Of a stretch of 64,000 nt of DNA, positions 12,816-23,986 are shown one piece after another. The position numbers were made by a program, and so were the translations under genes. Numbering within the stretch: position 1 is the first letter of the stretch; every line of letters starts with the position of its first letter. The stretch spans positions 434,001 to 498,000 of the forward strand of contig JAESUZ010001281.1 in assembly GCA_017311185.1 (NCBI GenBank), read 5' to 3'. The notes below the pieces were generated by a model. The model was not told where the DNA came from and did no database searches. It worked only from the letters and a program-made list of their open reading frames with translations. The DNA comes from Proteles cristata cristata (Eukaryota > Chordata > Mammalia > Carnivora > Hyaenidae).

Positions 12816-12889
12816 AAGAAATCTCTGTACCTTTCTCACAATTTTGTTGCAAACCTAAAACTGCTCTAAAAAAAAAAAAAAAGATCTTT

Positions 12890-13076
12890 GGGGGACCTGG
12901 GTGGCTCCGTCAGTTAAGTGCCGTCTTCAGCTCAGGTTATGACTTCATGATTCATGAGTTCAAGCCCCTCATCGGGCTCTGTGCCTGAAGCCTGCTTTGG
13001 ATTCTGTGTCTCTCTCTCTCTACCTCTCCCCTGCTCAGACTCTCTCTCAAAATAAACAAACATTTAAAAAAAAATA
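12890..13076 (+). mobile_element. CAN-SINE
   Basis: Head GGGGGACCTGGGTGGCTCCG; lacks part of the CTGACAGCTCAGAG segment. Sits about 75 bp after the preceding copy, with an A run between. Confidence 0.88.
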
Positions 13077-13192
13077 AGAAGGTCTTTAAAAATTAGTAAA
13101 TGATAGGCGCTTTCACACTTTTACATGATATTTTGCTTTAATTGGTTGGAAAGAACCTAATTTCTAGTATACTGCAAACATTGACATTTTAG

Positions 13193-13372
13193 TTTATTTT
13201 TAAATATTTATCTATTTTTGAGAGAGAAAAGGCACATGAGTGAGGGAAGGGCAGAGTGAGATAGAGGCAGAGGATCCAAAGGGGGATCTGTGCTGACAGC
13301 AGAGAGCCCAACGTGGGGCTCGAACTCACAAACCATGAGATCATGACCTGAGCCGAAGTCGAGTGCTAACTG
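13193..13372 (-). mobile_element. CAN-SINE truncated at its head
   Basis: The tail and body are present, but the sequence breaks off at GTGCTAACTGGAGC near 13372, so the terminal 25-30 bp of the tRNA-like head are missing. Confidence 0.85.
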
Positions 13373-14724
13373 GAGCTTAGGAAATAAGGAGCCTAGGAGT
13401 CACGCATGAGCTTCTGGGAGCCTGGAGGAAGGTGAGGACCCAGAGACTGAAGAAAAGGAAGGCATGGTAGGTGAGGGGTCAAGGCCAAAGGGGGACCCCT
13501 TTCTGTGGAATGCATGCATGCCATTGTCCTCAGTGTGGGGCCCCAGTCAAAATTCTTAAGACCCTAGGAAAATACCCTAACTCACATCCTGTTATATTCT
13601 TGGCCATGAGTTACTTAAGAGTTTCCTTATCACGGGACTTGAGGATGTTTCAGTTTTTTTGCTGTCCTCAACACTGCCATGGTGAATGCCCTTCCCCTGC
13701 AACCCCCAGCCCCCCATGGAAGGCTGTATATTTCTTACACTACATTTGCATCTGTATTTACAGACTAGACCTAATAGCCCAGACCGCCAGTCTGTTCTTC
13801 CACAGAACAAGTTCTAAGAGCTCAGGTCAGTTCCTAGTGACAAATATCACCAAAAACAAAGAAGATGCTGTTTTTATCTGTTGAAAGCCTATCAGTAACT
13901 GATTTCTTTGACATTAAACAAGCCTTTCAGAAATAGAGTTGCACGTGATGTTGCCCAGAGTAGATGGGGGCAGGGGCCCACACCCAGTTTTTAAGCCATG
14001 GAACAGCAACTATGCTTGTTAACGGTATTACCACACAGAAAGGGGCCAGGTGAACCCCAAAGAACCAGCTAAGAGGGGGCCAAAAGAAGTGGCCTGACCA
14101 TTACCCCAACCCTACCTCCAGCCTATATAAGAGAAAGAGATTTCTTTGAAGGAAGTGGTGGACGAAGTTTCCCTTCCTCTGCCTTTAGGAGGAAGGGATC
14201 CCTTTCTGCCCCACCCATGCCAGGTGAGGGGGCCTCAGGATCGCCACCTGTGGGGGGCGCTTGGCAGAAGGGAGAGACCAGCTTCCTGCTCTTTGTGAGT
14301 AAGGCCAAACCCTCTGCCACTGGGAGGCCCGAACCTGTGTGTATGAAGAAACCACAAGCTCCAGGGCCATCCCGGTCCCTAATGGTGGGCCAGAGGGGCA
14401 AGTCTCCCATGGCCATGTGGGCGGGAGCCATATTGAAAGCACCCTGCTCAGGTTAGGAGGGGTGTGATACATCACAGGGAGAGAAGAGGCTGGGGTTGCC
14501 TGTTGGGGGCAGATGGAGACAGTCATCTGGGAGTGCTCTGTCCACATCAGGCCATTATACAGTGCTGAGTTCTCATTTGGGTAAGGAGAGGGGAATGACA
14601 TCCAGTATCTCTTTGGGCCTCAAAATTTCAATCAGGCCTGAGCTGGAGGTGAGGAAGACAAGCTGGAACTGGATGAGAGATTCGAGTACGGGATGGCGTT
14701 CATTTAAACGCAATACCACCCAGG
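13373..14724. other. Intron 4 unique sequence
   Basis: Contains CCTATATAAGAGAAAG at about 14111, a TATA-like string on the plus strand with no accompanying CpG or open coding exon. No gene supported. Confidence 0.5.
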
Positions 14725-15140
14725 TGTTTACTGAGCGCTTACTATATGCTAGGAGATGGGCACTATTATACCCATTTCATAAAGGAGGAAGCGGATTTCC
14801 AGAATCAGAATGCCTACACGGTTCAAATACTGGCTCTATAATGGGTGTTACATGTAAGTAATGAATTGCTGGGTTCTACTCCTGAAACCAAAATTATGCT
14901 GTATGTTAATTAACTTGAATTTAAATAAATACATTTTAGAAAAATGAAAAAAAAAAAAAATCTTGGATCTACTACTCAGTAGCTATGTGACCTTAAACAA
15001 ATCATTCAGCTTCTCTGTGTCGTAGCGTGCATCTGTAAAATAGATGTAGTAATAGTACATCCCATTTGGGTCATTTGGAAGATTAAACGAGTTCATACAG
15101 GTGAGTGCCTGGAAGAACACTTGGGCTTAAAAATGTTAAT
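14725..15140 (+). repeat. MIR, split by a truncated L1
   Basis: The MIR core is readable in TATACCCATTTCATAAAGGA, GTTCAAATACTGGCTCTAT and, after the L1 piece, GCTATGTGACCTTAAACAAA with CATCTGTAAAATAGATG. The halves rejoin at the L1 boundaries. Confidence 0.75.
14841..14960 (+). mobile_element. Severely 5'-truncated LINE-1 tail in an MIR
   Basis: Only about 120 bp of carnivore L1 3' end (GGGTGTTACATGTAAGTAAT to TTAAATAAATACATTTT) plus a poly-A. CTGGCTCTAT before and CTTGGATCTA after may be a decayed duplication. Confidence 0.7.
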
Positions 15141-15539
15141 TGTAATTATTATTCTTTTGATTACAACCTATTAAATTCTTGGAAAGGATGCATTATGTGA
15201 AAGAAGGAAATCGTGACATTGTACAGGTGATTACAATGATACAATATAGTTACACCCACGCAAAAGAAAAGAGGAAATAATACTTTCCTCATCTTCCTTT
15301 CATAAGGACATAACTTCTACAAGGAGGTTCCGGGGGAAAGCTCTCGCATTCTGCTCGGAACAGGATGCAAACAATCAGGCTGTGTGTTTTCTGCACAGAT
15401 TAGCGGCCAGTGCACACAATATCCCAAATGCTAGAGGATGTGTATTCACCCACCCATTCCACTTATTAAGTGCCTACGGAGTATTAGAGTCCAAATAAAC
15501 GCTGTAATATAACCAACACCAAATCACTGAATACTGTTT

Positions 15540-15800
15540 TGAATATTGAATTATGCCCCCCCCACCCAAAACCCCACTCCAAATTCCTATGTCAGAGTCC
15601 TAACCTCCGAATGTGACTATACTTGGAAATAAGGTCTTCACGGAGGTGATCAAGTTGAAGAGCGGTCATTAGGGAGGGCCCTAATCCAACAGAACTGGTG
15701 TTCTTATAAAAAGGGGAAATTTGGAGACAAACTCCCACATAAGTCTGGAGCATGTGGGAGCAGCCTGCATGCATGGAACATGAAGAGTTAATGCCATGGG
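15540..15800 (+). repeat. ERVL-MaLR LTR fragment (MLT1/MST-like)
   Basis: Ordered blocks AATTATGCCCCCCCC, TCCTAACCTCCGAATGTGAC, GGAAATAAGGTCTTCACGGA, GGGCCCTAATCCAACAGAAC and GTGTTCTTATAAAAAGG are characteristic of mammalian MaLR LTRs. Confidence 0.7.
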
Positions 15801-16104
15801 CATGTCTGGACCCCTCACCCCCTGGATGAGGATGCGTGGTCTATCCCAGACTTTCTCACTCTGCAGCACAGAGAAGTTCCCAGGACATTAAGAAATATCA
15901 GCAATGGGAACCTACCCCAAAGCATTCCAGTGAGAATCTCTGGGGAACGGGATGCAAGCATGAATCTACCCACATAAATGTTCTCCCGGCGATTCCTAAT
16001 GTGCAGTCAGGGTCCAGAACTGTTGGGCTAAGTGGGCACTAATGTTAATAAGAAAATTTACATTTGTTTTCTTTGGGCCACTAATAGGTGCTTTCCATGT
16101 TTTT

Positions 16105-16315
16105 TTTTTTTTAATTTCTTCTAATGTTTATTCATTTTTGAGAGAAACAGAGACAGAGCACAAAGGGAGAAGGGCAGAGAGAGAGGGAGACACAGAATCA
16201 GAAGCAGGCTCCAGGCTCCGAGCTGTCAGCACAGAGCTCTGACGTGAGGCCCGAACCCATGCACTGTGAGATCATGACCTGATACTTAACCGACTGAGCC
16301 ACCCAGGTGGCTCAT
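16105..16315 (-). mobile_element. CAN-SINE
   Basis: Flanked by CATGTTTTT at 16096-16104 and 16316-16324. The head end reads GGCTCA rather than GGTGCCCC, and the body has a short deletion before CTTAACCGACTGAGCC. Confidence 0.9.
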
Positions 16316-16654
16316 CATGTTTTTAAAATCTGTCCTTAAGGATCCTCATTACTGCCTTCAGGTGAAGATCTTATAGTAGCCACTTGACCTACACAGGACC
16401 CCTGCCCCTCCTCTGTGCAAAGTCATGTGCCAGGCTCATGGATTATCTAAAAATAGCCAAGAAGGTAGGGTAGGGGGAGAATATGGCAGATGAAGGGCGG
16501 TAGGTACATTTGTGACTAATCTCACAACACCTTCCACTGCTGATTTATGTGACCATAAACTAAAATTATTCATGTATCCATGCTGCTGTAGACTAGGGGA
16601 ATTTAACCAGCGGCCAGACGCTATCCCTCCTATCCAGTGGTTTTGTTTGTGGGG

Positions 16655-16945
16655 GAGGAAGTGGGATGCATCAGAATCACCTATGGGGCTCATAGGGGAG
16701 TCTGGATGGCTCAGTTGGTTAAGCTTCCGGTTCTTGATTTCAGCTCAGGTCATGATTTCAAGATTCCCAAATTCCAGCCCCAAGTTGGGCTCCATGCTGA
16801 CAGTGCAGAGCCTGCTTGGGATTCTCTCTCTTTCTCTCTCTCTCAAAATTAAGTAAACATTTAAAAAATTAAAAAATTAAAAAAAAAAGAATCACCTAGG
16901 GGGCTTTTAGAATCTACTCTTGGGTTTAGGAAGGTTTTGCTCTCC
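16655..16945 (+). repeat. MER5A-like DNA transposon fragment, SINE-interrupted
   Basis: GCATCAGAATCACCT then GGGGGCTTTTAGAAT, the conserved start of MER5A-type hAT non-autonomous elements, separated only by the SINE at 16691-16887. Confidence 0.5.
16691..16887 (+). mobile_element. CAN-SINE inserted in a MER5A-like fragment
   Basis: An 18-bp duplication with one mismatch, AGAATCACCTATGGGGCT (16673-16690) and AGAATCACCTAGGGGGCT (16888-16905). The SINE starts CATAGGGGAGTCTGGATGGC, so a few 5' bases are extra. Confidence 0.92.
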
Positions 16946-18166
16946 CTCTTCCCGTTCTGGAAGCTCAGAGCTCCTACAACTGCTCCACACTCCCTCCTCT
17001 CTACCCCACCCGCCCCGCTTCTGAAACATGGCTAGCAGGGTGGTCTCACTATTGCCTCTCCACCCAGGTCCCCCCAGAAAACAGCACGAACCCCGTGCAG
17101 GAGAGAGTCCTAGAAAACTCTGAGGGATCAGTCTCAAGGCGCATGTGCCTGATTAAACCCCTGAAGTCAATGCCTCCAGCTGTGTTTGTCCCTTGCGTGT
17201 CCTGCCAGCTTAGCTCCTCTGTGGGTTTCTGGAGGGAGGAACTTGGCCCTGTGGGTCCCGTGCAAGCCACACTCCCACACTGCCACACCAGGGCCTGTTC
17301 AGGCGGAGGGGGTGAGGCTGCTGGTACCTGAGCCAGCAAAGCTCTTGATTTCTGGGGACTCTCCACATCTTCTGCCCTGACTGCTTGTTTTTAGAACATG
17401 TTCCAAAAATACATCATTTGCTCCGGTACCCTGAACATAGCAAGCTTGTATCCGCTTCCCTATTACAAATGGCAGCTCCCACCATCGTGGGGCTCCCTGA
17501 CCCCCTCCCCTGCTTCATTCCTCTCTGAAGCACTATTGTCAGTAGACACAGACTTAATTGTACTATTTGTTCCTGGTCAGTCTGATTTATTAATTACATA
17601 CCCATAAAGCATTTACAATGTGCTCGATGACATTTTGAAGAGCTTAAAAAAGATCAACTCGTGTCCTTACGAAGAGGGGACATTTGTGCAGAGGCAGGCA
17701 TGCATAGAGGAAAGATGATGTGAAGTCACAGGGAGAAGACAGCCATCGACAAGCAAGGACAGAGGCAAGGAAGGGTCTGCCCCCAGCGCCCTCAGAAGGA
17801 CAGGCCCTGCCCACCTTGATCTCAGACTTTCGGGCTCCAGAGCTGTGACACCACATGTTTCTGAACCCACCCCATCTGCAGCGCTTTGCAACAGCAGCCC
17901 TGGATACCCACATAGATGTTCAGAATGCTACCCTCCCCTCTTCATTCCTGTTTCCACATCCTGTACCTGTCTGGGAGACCAAGACCGTGTTCCCACTGCT
18001 GGCGGTCAGGACTCGGCCCAGATAGCACTTCCCAAAGCGGAGCTGAGAGGAAATGCTGGATGCGGGGGTTACCAGGTATGCCAAGGTGGGCTGGGGGCAG
18101 GGGGAGGAATAAGGCTTTATCTGTTCAGACAAGTCTGCTTCCCTGTCGAATGAACTCAATCAGCCA

Positions 18167-18212
18167 TCGCCTCTCTTTTCCCTTACAGTCGCCTCTCTCT
18201 TTTCCCTTACAG
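18167..18212 (+). repeat. Tandem duplicate of a splice-acceptor-like sequence
   Basis: TCGCCTCTCTTTTCCCTTACAG (22 bp, 18167-18188) is followed immediately by the same unit with one extra CT (18189-18212). Each copy is a pyrimidine tract ending ACAG on the plus strand. No exon is supported here, and EDARADD runs the other way. Confidence 0.7.
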
Positions 18213-18400
18213 ATATGTGCTGAGATTCTCCAAGAATCCAAGGGAGAGTTTCCCAGCTTACCTGTCTATGGAGCCTCCGTTCTGGGAGCATCTGTAACCA
18301 TTCCTTCTCAGCTTTCCAGGCTAGAGATTTCAAATGCTAACTCTAAGCATTCACCATTGTATCCCTAGCACCTAAGAGAGTGGTGGTATCAAATACTTAA

Positions 18401-18993
18401 TGGACAGATGGATGGGTGGGTGGGTGGACAGATGGACGGACGGATGGATGGATGGATGGATGGATGGATGGATGGATGGATGGATGGATGGGTAGGTGGA
18501 TGGATGGATGGATGGATGGATGGATGGATGGATGGATGGATGGATGGATGGATGGATGGATGGATAGATGGATGGGCGGTCGGGCAGGAGGATGGATGGA
18601 TGGGCAGATGGATGGATGGATGGATGGATGGATGGATGGATGGATGGATGAAATGGATAGATGGATGGTGGGCAGATGGACGGATAGGTGGGTGGGCGGG
18701 CGGACGGGCGGATGGATGGGTGGGTGGACAGATGGGTGGACAGATGAATGGATGGGTGAGCGGAAGATGGATGGATGGATGAATAGATGGATGGGTGGGT
18801 GGATGGACGGATGGGTGGGTGGTTGGACGGATGGGTGGGTGGACGGATGGATGGGTGGGTGGACGGGTGGGCGGGCGGACGGACAGGTGGGAGGACGGAC
18901 GGGTGGGTGGATGGACGGTTGGATGGGTGGGTGGACAGACGGATGGATAGATGGATGGGTGGGTGGACGGATGGGTAGACAGATGAATGGATA
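18401..18993 (+). repeat. GGAT-family minisatellite
   Basis: About 590 bp of GGAT/GGGT/GGAC/GGGC tetranucleotides. Pure (GGAT)n runs lie at about 18442-18490, 18499-18567 and 18609-18650; the right part is dominated by mixed GGAT-GGGT-GGGT-GGAC units. Stop codons are nearly absent in several frames on both strands, which produces long spurious ORFs. Confidence 0.97.
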
Positions 18994-19059
18994 TGGCATC
19001 ATCTCTCCTCTTGCAATCTTATTTATCAAACACCACCATGCTATTGTCTTGTTCACAAT

Positions 19060-19740
19060 GGCCTATGGCCTCCCTGCTGTATGGACAGAACAAACCCTTT
19101 AACCCCCTAATCTCCTTGCTAGACTTCCTCCCTTCCTGCTCGATTCAAGTGTTGTCATTCAAGACCCGGCTCAAATCTGACATCAGCTATCTCAGCTGCT
19201 AGAGTCTTTACATATAAAAAGAATGTTTGTGGGGCACCCAGCTCAGTCAGTAGAGCTTTGGACTCTTGATTTCAGCTCAGGTCACGATCTCAGGGTCATG
19301 GGATCAAGCCCCACAATGGGTTCTGTGCTGAGCATGGAGCCTGCTTGGGATTCTCTTTCTCCCTCTGCCCCTCTCCCATGCTCAAGCGTGTGAGCTCTCT
19401 CTCCCTCTCTCTCAAAATGAATAAACATTTTTAAATAAAGTTTCTCTCTCTTCCCCTCTACCTCCTTCCCCTGCTTGCGCTCTCTCTCTAAAACAACAAA
19501 AAAACACGAAAAAGAATGTTTGTATCCTTACCTATCCCGCTTCTTTTTATCCTGTCTCTGAAAGAGTTGAGGTTCTCACTTTCAAAACACTAACCTGTGC
19601 CTCAGAGAACCCTACTTATCCAACACGTGTGTGCACATACCTTATCTTCCCTGCCACAGGACACGTTCCTTGAGGGAAATCAAGGTGTGTTCCCCACAGA
19701 ACATTTTAAAGCATATAACCAATAAGTATTTGCTAAGAAC
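19060..19740 (+). repeat. L2-like sequence interrupted by a SINE
   Basis: AAGACCCGGCTCAAATCTGACATC on the left and CGTTCCTTGAGGGAAATCAAGG with CAATAAGTATTTGCTAAG on the right fit successive L2 blocks either side of 19231-19508. Confidence 0.6.
19231..19508 (+). mobile_element. CAN-SINE with duplicated CT region
   Basis: Flanked by AAAAAGAATGTTTGT at 19216-19230 and 19509-19523. Unusually long at 278 bp: a first tail (AATGAATAAACATTTTTAAAT) is followed by a second CT-rich block and a second A-rich tail, as if two tails were fused. It splits an L2 fragment. Confidence 0.92.
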
Positions 19741-20459
19741 GTTAATCCTCTCTACCTTCCACAGGGACAACAAAACCCACTAATTATTGCACTTCTCCTC
19801 CTGTTTTTAATCTCTCTGCTCCTTGGTAACACCCTATCCTTTAAAATCCGAGGTTTCCCATCTTGAAAAAAAAGTTTCCCCCCTGAATTTTCTAGCACCT
19901 TCCAACAAGAATTTAGTATTTTTTTCTTTGCCACCTGAAGGAATACTACAGGACTGCATGGGCTTTCTGGTCACCCAGTCCCTCTTTCAGCCTGGCAATT
20001 AGGTTTTTGTCTCTATGACCGGTTTCTGCGTCTCCACTTTTTTCTCCCACTGGCCTCTAAAGTGAGCTGTTCCGCAAGCTTCCAGCCTTGGCTCCTCTCT
20101 CTGCTTTTCTACAAGGACTCTCTCCTTGGCAGTCTGGTCCATTCCTGAGGCTTCAACTGTAACATCCTAAATCAGCACCTAGTGCTGTGTTCTCTAGTAC
20201 CTGCCGGGCATCGCCACAAATCTCACACCCCCCAAACTCTGCAAACCTTTATCTCCTTTTTCTACAACCCACAAACAGAACTTAATCCCAGCAACACGTG
20301 AATCGTATCTTCTATCTGAATTCTCTATTTACATTCTTGGTAGAAACATTTTCCAGTCACAGGCTTAAAATTTACCCTCATCTTCTCTCCAGTCCCCCTG
20401 GGGAGGGGGGACTGGTCATATGGGCCACTTACAACCCCCAGTAATTTCTATTGACCTAT

Positions 20460-20600
20460 GTCTGGCATTCAAGGCTCTGGGGCCCTGGCTCCAACATATA
20501 CCTCAGTCTTATCACCTAGGATCTCCTAATACTTCAGCTCCAGACAAAGTGTTTGTCAGTAGCTCTCAGAGCACTGACATATGCCACTCTTCCTGGCGGG
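20460..20600 (+). repeat. L2-like fragment
   Basis: GGCATTCAAGGCTCTGGGGCC resembles the L2 block CATTCAAGGCCCTCC; the remainder is too diverged to follow. Confidence 0.4.
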
Positions 20601-20726
20601 GGAGCCCCTTGCCCTGCCTCACAAGCATCCTAGAATCTACTTCTGTGTCAGAAATGGTCACACCATGGACCTATTCAAACTGATGGCAAGGCCATGTAGC
20701 AAACTGGATAAAATGTTTATGAGACA

Positions 20727-20899
20727 GGGGCGCCTGGGTGGCTCAGTCAGTTGAGTGTCCAACTTCAGCTCAGGTCATGATCTCACAGTTCGTGGGTTTG
20801 AGCCCTGCATCAGGCAGATGGTGTGGAGCCTGCTTGGCTCTCTCTTTCTCTCTCTCTCTCTCCCCCTCATTCTCTCTCTCTCAAAATAAATAAACTTTA
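20727..20899 (+). mobile_element. CAN-SINE
   Basis: Imperfect duplication AAAATGTTTATGAGA (20711) and AAAATGTTGGTGAGA (20900). The GCTCTGTGCTGACAGC segment is replaced by a short CAGATGGTG. Confidence 0.9.
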
Positions 20900-21438
20900 A
20901 AAATGTTGGTGAGATTACATAAGAAAAGAGAGCTCATTGACAGTTTTGTAATTACTCATATTAAAAAAAGTATCAGGGAAATACATCCAAATGGCAAAAA
21001 AAAAAAAATGGTTATATTAAGAGCAGTGGAATTGTGAAAGAGTTTTTTCACTTTTCTACAGTCTAAATTTTACTTACTGTGGTTTTTAAAGTATGTTTTT
21101 ACTTTAGAATAGCTTTAGACTTACAGAGAGCTGGAGAAGATGGTAGAGAGAGGTCCTGTACACCCTACACTCAATTTCCTTCATTATTAACATCTCGTGT
21201 TAGCATGATCCTTTCATCACAACTAACTAAACCAGTCCCTTCATGTGGTTTCTAAAACTTAAAAACAAAGAAAGAAAAAAGAAAAAGAAAATCCTTTAGT
21301 TTGGTAAAACCAAATAATATAAATAGAGGCGGCGCTTTTGCTAGAGGTCAGTTTTTTAAAATGACAAAAATGAATGCACCAAGTGTTGAATATTCTAAAG
21401 AGCAAATTATTAGCTTGCTTTTAAAGTCTGAGCTCTAG

Positions 21439-21671
21439 AGGGGCATCTAGGTGGCTCAGCCGGTTAAGTGTCCAACTTCAGCTCAGGTCATGATCTCGCA
21501 GTCTGTGAGTTCGAGCCCTGCATCAGGCTCTGTGCTGACAGCTCAGAGCCTGGAACCTGCTTCAGATTCTGTGTCTTTCTCTCTCTCTGCCCCTCCCCCA
21601 CTCGTGTGTGTGTGTGCGCGCGCACACGCTCTCTCTCTCTCTCTCAAAAAGTGAATAAACATTAAAAAAAA
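21439..21671 (+). mobile_element. CAN-SINE with 19-bp duplication
   Basis: TTTAAAGTCTGAGCTCTAG at 21420-21438 and 21672-21690. Its middle carries an alternating purine-pyrimidine run of TG, CG and CA steps (21603-21627). Confidence 0.95.
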
Positions 21672-22330
21672 TTTAAAGTCTGAGCTCTAGAAACTAGAGT
21701 GTGGGGGTTTTTGTTTGTTTCTGTTTTTTTCTTTTTTTTAATGTTTCTGCCCTAGTGAGTTTTCTTTGTTCTACCTGCCAAGTTGGTTTCAAAGAATTCT
21801 TCTGGATATCTAGCAGTTAGAACAAATCCTATAGATTACACAAATAACTAACTAACTGAAGTAGTGAGGCAGAGTCCTACTTTTCACAGGAATAGGAGAC
21901 ATTCTCTTTTAAAACAGAACTGGGGAAAAAAACCTCAAATAGCTTTCTTCCCTTTGTATTTGCTGAAAAATCTATTTTTCATCTTTTAGGATTGTCTTTA
22001 CTTCATACAACCAGAACTAGGACACTAAAATTTAATTTCAAAAAACTAGTGAACAGTGTCTTAAGGTATACTCTGTACCTAATCTTAACTGGTTTTGGAA
22101 AATCCCTAAAAGCAAGCTAAACAAACACCATTCTTGTATCTTCGTGGGAGTCTGTATCATGTTACAAAACATGTGAGGGGCAAAACTTTGCCAAATAAAT
22201 TGAGGAGCGCAAGAAAAGAAAATTTCATACTTTGGGTTCACTAAAGTGGTTTAAATGTAGTCAATGCCAAAGTCAGTCCTTAGACTGTAATTCCGAGGAA
22301 AATGCTGAGGATTAACAAACAAGAATATGA

Positions 22331-22527
22331 GGGGTGCCTGCATGGCTCAGTCGGTAAAGCACCCGATTTCAGCTCAGGTCATAGTCTCACGGTTTGGGAG
22401 TTCGAGTCCCATGTCAGGCTCTGTGCTGACAGCTCAGAACCTGGAACCTGCTTCGGATTCTGTGTCTCCCTCTCTCTCTGCCCCGCCCCCTTCAAAAATA
22501 AATAAACATTAAAAAATTACAAAAAAT
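22331..22527 (+). mobile_element. CAN-SINE
   Basis: Head GGGGTGCCTGCATGGCTCAG; the final CT part is shortened (GCCCCGCCCCCTTCAAAAAT). Lies about 950 bp downstream of EDARADD exon 4 in the gene direction. Confidence 0.93.
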
Positions 22528-23471
22528 AAGCACATGATATTCACAGTCGGTGACTGAAGATCCCCAAGCCAGAGTTAAAAGCAGGGTCACTGACCACTTT
22601 CAAGAGAGCTGTATATGATTAAAATAGACTATTTTATCAACTACCGTACAACTCTGCATTACTGCAAAGGTGATTTGACCATCCAGGAGTGTCACTATTA
22701 ATAACATATGACAGACTGACGTTTGACAAACAAGCCTAAACACAACTTCCATTTGTCTTGCTAAGAATTAACTTGGTGTTACTGAACAGGCAGGACTGAA
22801 CCAGCCAGCCATCGTGAGGCAAGACGGGCTTTTTGAGACATTTGACACTCTAAATATAGTTCAGCAGATGTGCGGCATTGTGCAAGTTGGCCAATAAGCT
22901 CTGAGCGAGTGGAAAGAAATGGACTGGACAGTACCAGAAGTGACTGAAACACACAGTGACCCAAGGAAGCTTCTGGAAGGATATACCTCAGAAGGTGAAC
23001 AGTGGAATGACAGGCAATTCTCAAGTGTAGGGGTACCTTTCTGTCCTATCTGAAGTTTAAGAGAACATTCTTCTACAATCAGAAAGCAACACATGGATTT
23101 GCTTTTTGGAAAAAGACAATAAAAATGATGTGATCAAGTCTGACTTCTGGTATCTGAAAAAAGTACAAGTTTTAAAAAAAAAAATTACAAAAACGGCATG
23201 GAACTATCCAGTTTGGTTGTGGCTTAACAAACGCTGATGGTCTGTGTTTAGCATACAGATAAATATTCCTTTCAAAGAACCGATTAAAGGTACCAGAGTT
23301 ACTGAAAGTCACAAGAGATGACATTCAATGGGGAAGCTTCAAGATAATTTCCAGGCTTATTTTATTACCTCAAAATCCTCTTCATTCAAAGCTCTGGAAG
23401 AGAATCTCTAAGACTTTCCAGTTGGATTAGCATGTACCTAAGGGTGAAAATATAACCGAAATGATTTTTAC

Positions 23472-23530
23472 CTGATGTTGTGCGTCGGAATTTGTCGGGC
23501 TGTTCAGAGTAACTGGATCACATTCCTCAG
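23472..23530 (-). CDS. EDARADD: EDARADD exon 4
   Basis: This 59-bp exon enters in phase 1 and leaves in phase 0. The acceptor is TTTTCCCCCCTCCAG (AG at 23532-23531) and the donor is GTAAAA (GT at 23471-23470). It encodes AEECDPVTLN followed by SPTNSDAQHQ. Human reads AEECDTITLN then CPRNSDMKNQ as I remember it, so the second half is clearly less conserved than exons 2 and 3. The upstream intron is unusual: an LTR of an ERV-L-like provirus begins about 26 bp before the exon (23557), leaving only the pyrimidine tract as plainly non-LTR sequence. Confidence 0.95.
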
Positions 23531-23556
23531 CTGGAGGGGGGAAAAGACACAAAGCT

Positions 23557-23986
23557 TGATAAGGAAAGGGCGCGCTCTGTGGAGGGAGGCCTGTGATTGG
23601 GACTCGGTGCTATGTGTCGCTTTGCCATCTGGTCAGCACGGTCCCTACTTACTCCTGAGGACTGACCTCCAGCTCCCCACCAGCCCACTGACTCACTCAG
23701 ACGAGCCGGTCACATCCTCCCTAGGGGACCAGGGATGCTCCCTCCTCTTGCTACCGCCACCCTCACCGCCTACAGGGCCCGGGGCTCGCTCTGTGCCCGA
23801 GGGCAGCCCCGTGGGATGTGAGCCTGCTTGTGTTCCCCTCCCCCAGGTTGTGGGGACAAGTGACTCCTGTCGATCTCATCTGTCCCGTGCCAGGCATGTG
23901 TGGCCATCCCCATAACCTCTGGGCAGGATCCCTCCCTCACCAATAGGGCGAACAGGAGGGCCTCCGAACAGCTGGCCTCGTGAACA
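23557..23986 (+). repeat. 5' LTR of the ERV-L-like provirus
   Basis: Starts TGATAAGG and is alignable along its length to 28457-28867. Long matching blocks include CACGGTCCCTACTTA near 23638, CACATCCTCCCT near 23711 and GCATGTGTGGCCATCCCC near 23894. The right end is set at AACA (23986), but similarity fades there and the true end could be up to about 60 bp further. TGG at 23990 could open a primer binding site; I could not assign a tRNA. The left edge lies 26 bp from EDARADD exon 4. Confidence 0.8.

Larger units (their letters stand above)
15801..18400. other. Intron 4 unique sequence
   Basis: Apart from the SINEs at 16105 and 16691, the MER5A piece and the duplicated acceptor-like sequence at 18167-18212, nothing is recognised, including 16946-18166. 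Confidence 0.55.
19741..23471. other. Intron 4, part next to exon 4
   Basis: Between SINEs the stretches 19741-20710, 20915-21419, 21691-22330 and 22528-23471 hold only the weak L2 match at 20460. The last 940 bp beside exon 4 look unique. Confidence 0.5.

Noticed and set aside
12407..12988. 193-codon plus-strand ORF
   Set aside because: It runs through two SINEs and a CT microsatellite (a Ser-Leu repeat).
14105..14125. TATA-like string as a promoter
   Set aside because: No CpG enrichment, no coding exon nearby on either strand, and it lies deep in an intron.
18401..18993. CRISPR-like array
   Set aside because: Four-base tandem units without unique spacers in a mammalian genome.
18397..19102. 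Long open frames on both strands (219-228 codons of WMDG-like or HPSI-like repeats)
   Set aside because: They are translations of the GGAT minisatellite, which has almost no stops in several frames; there is no codon bias or homology.
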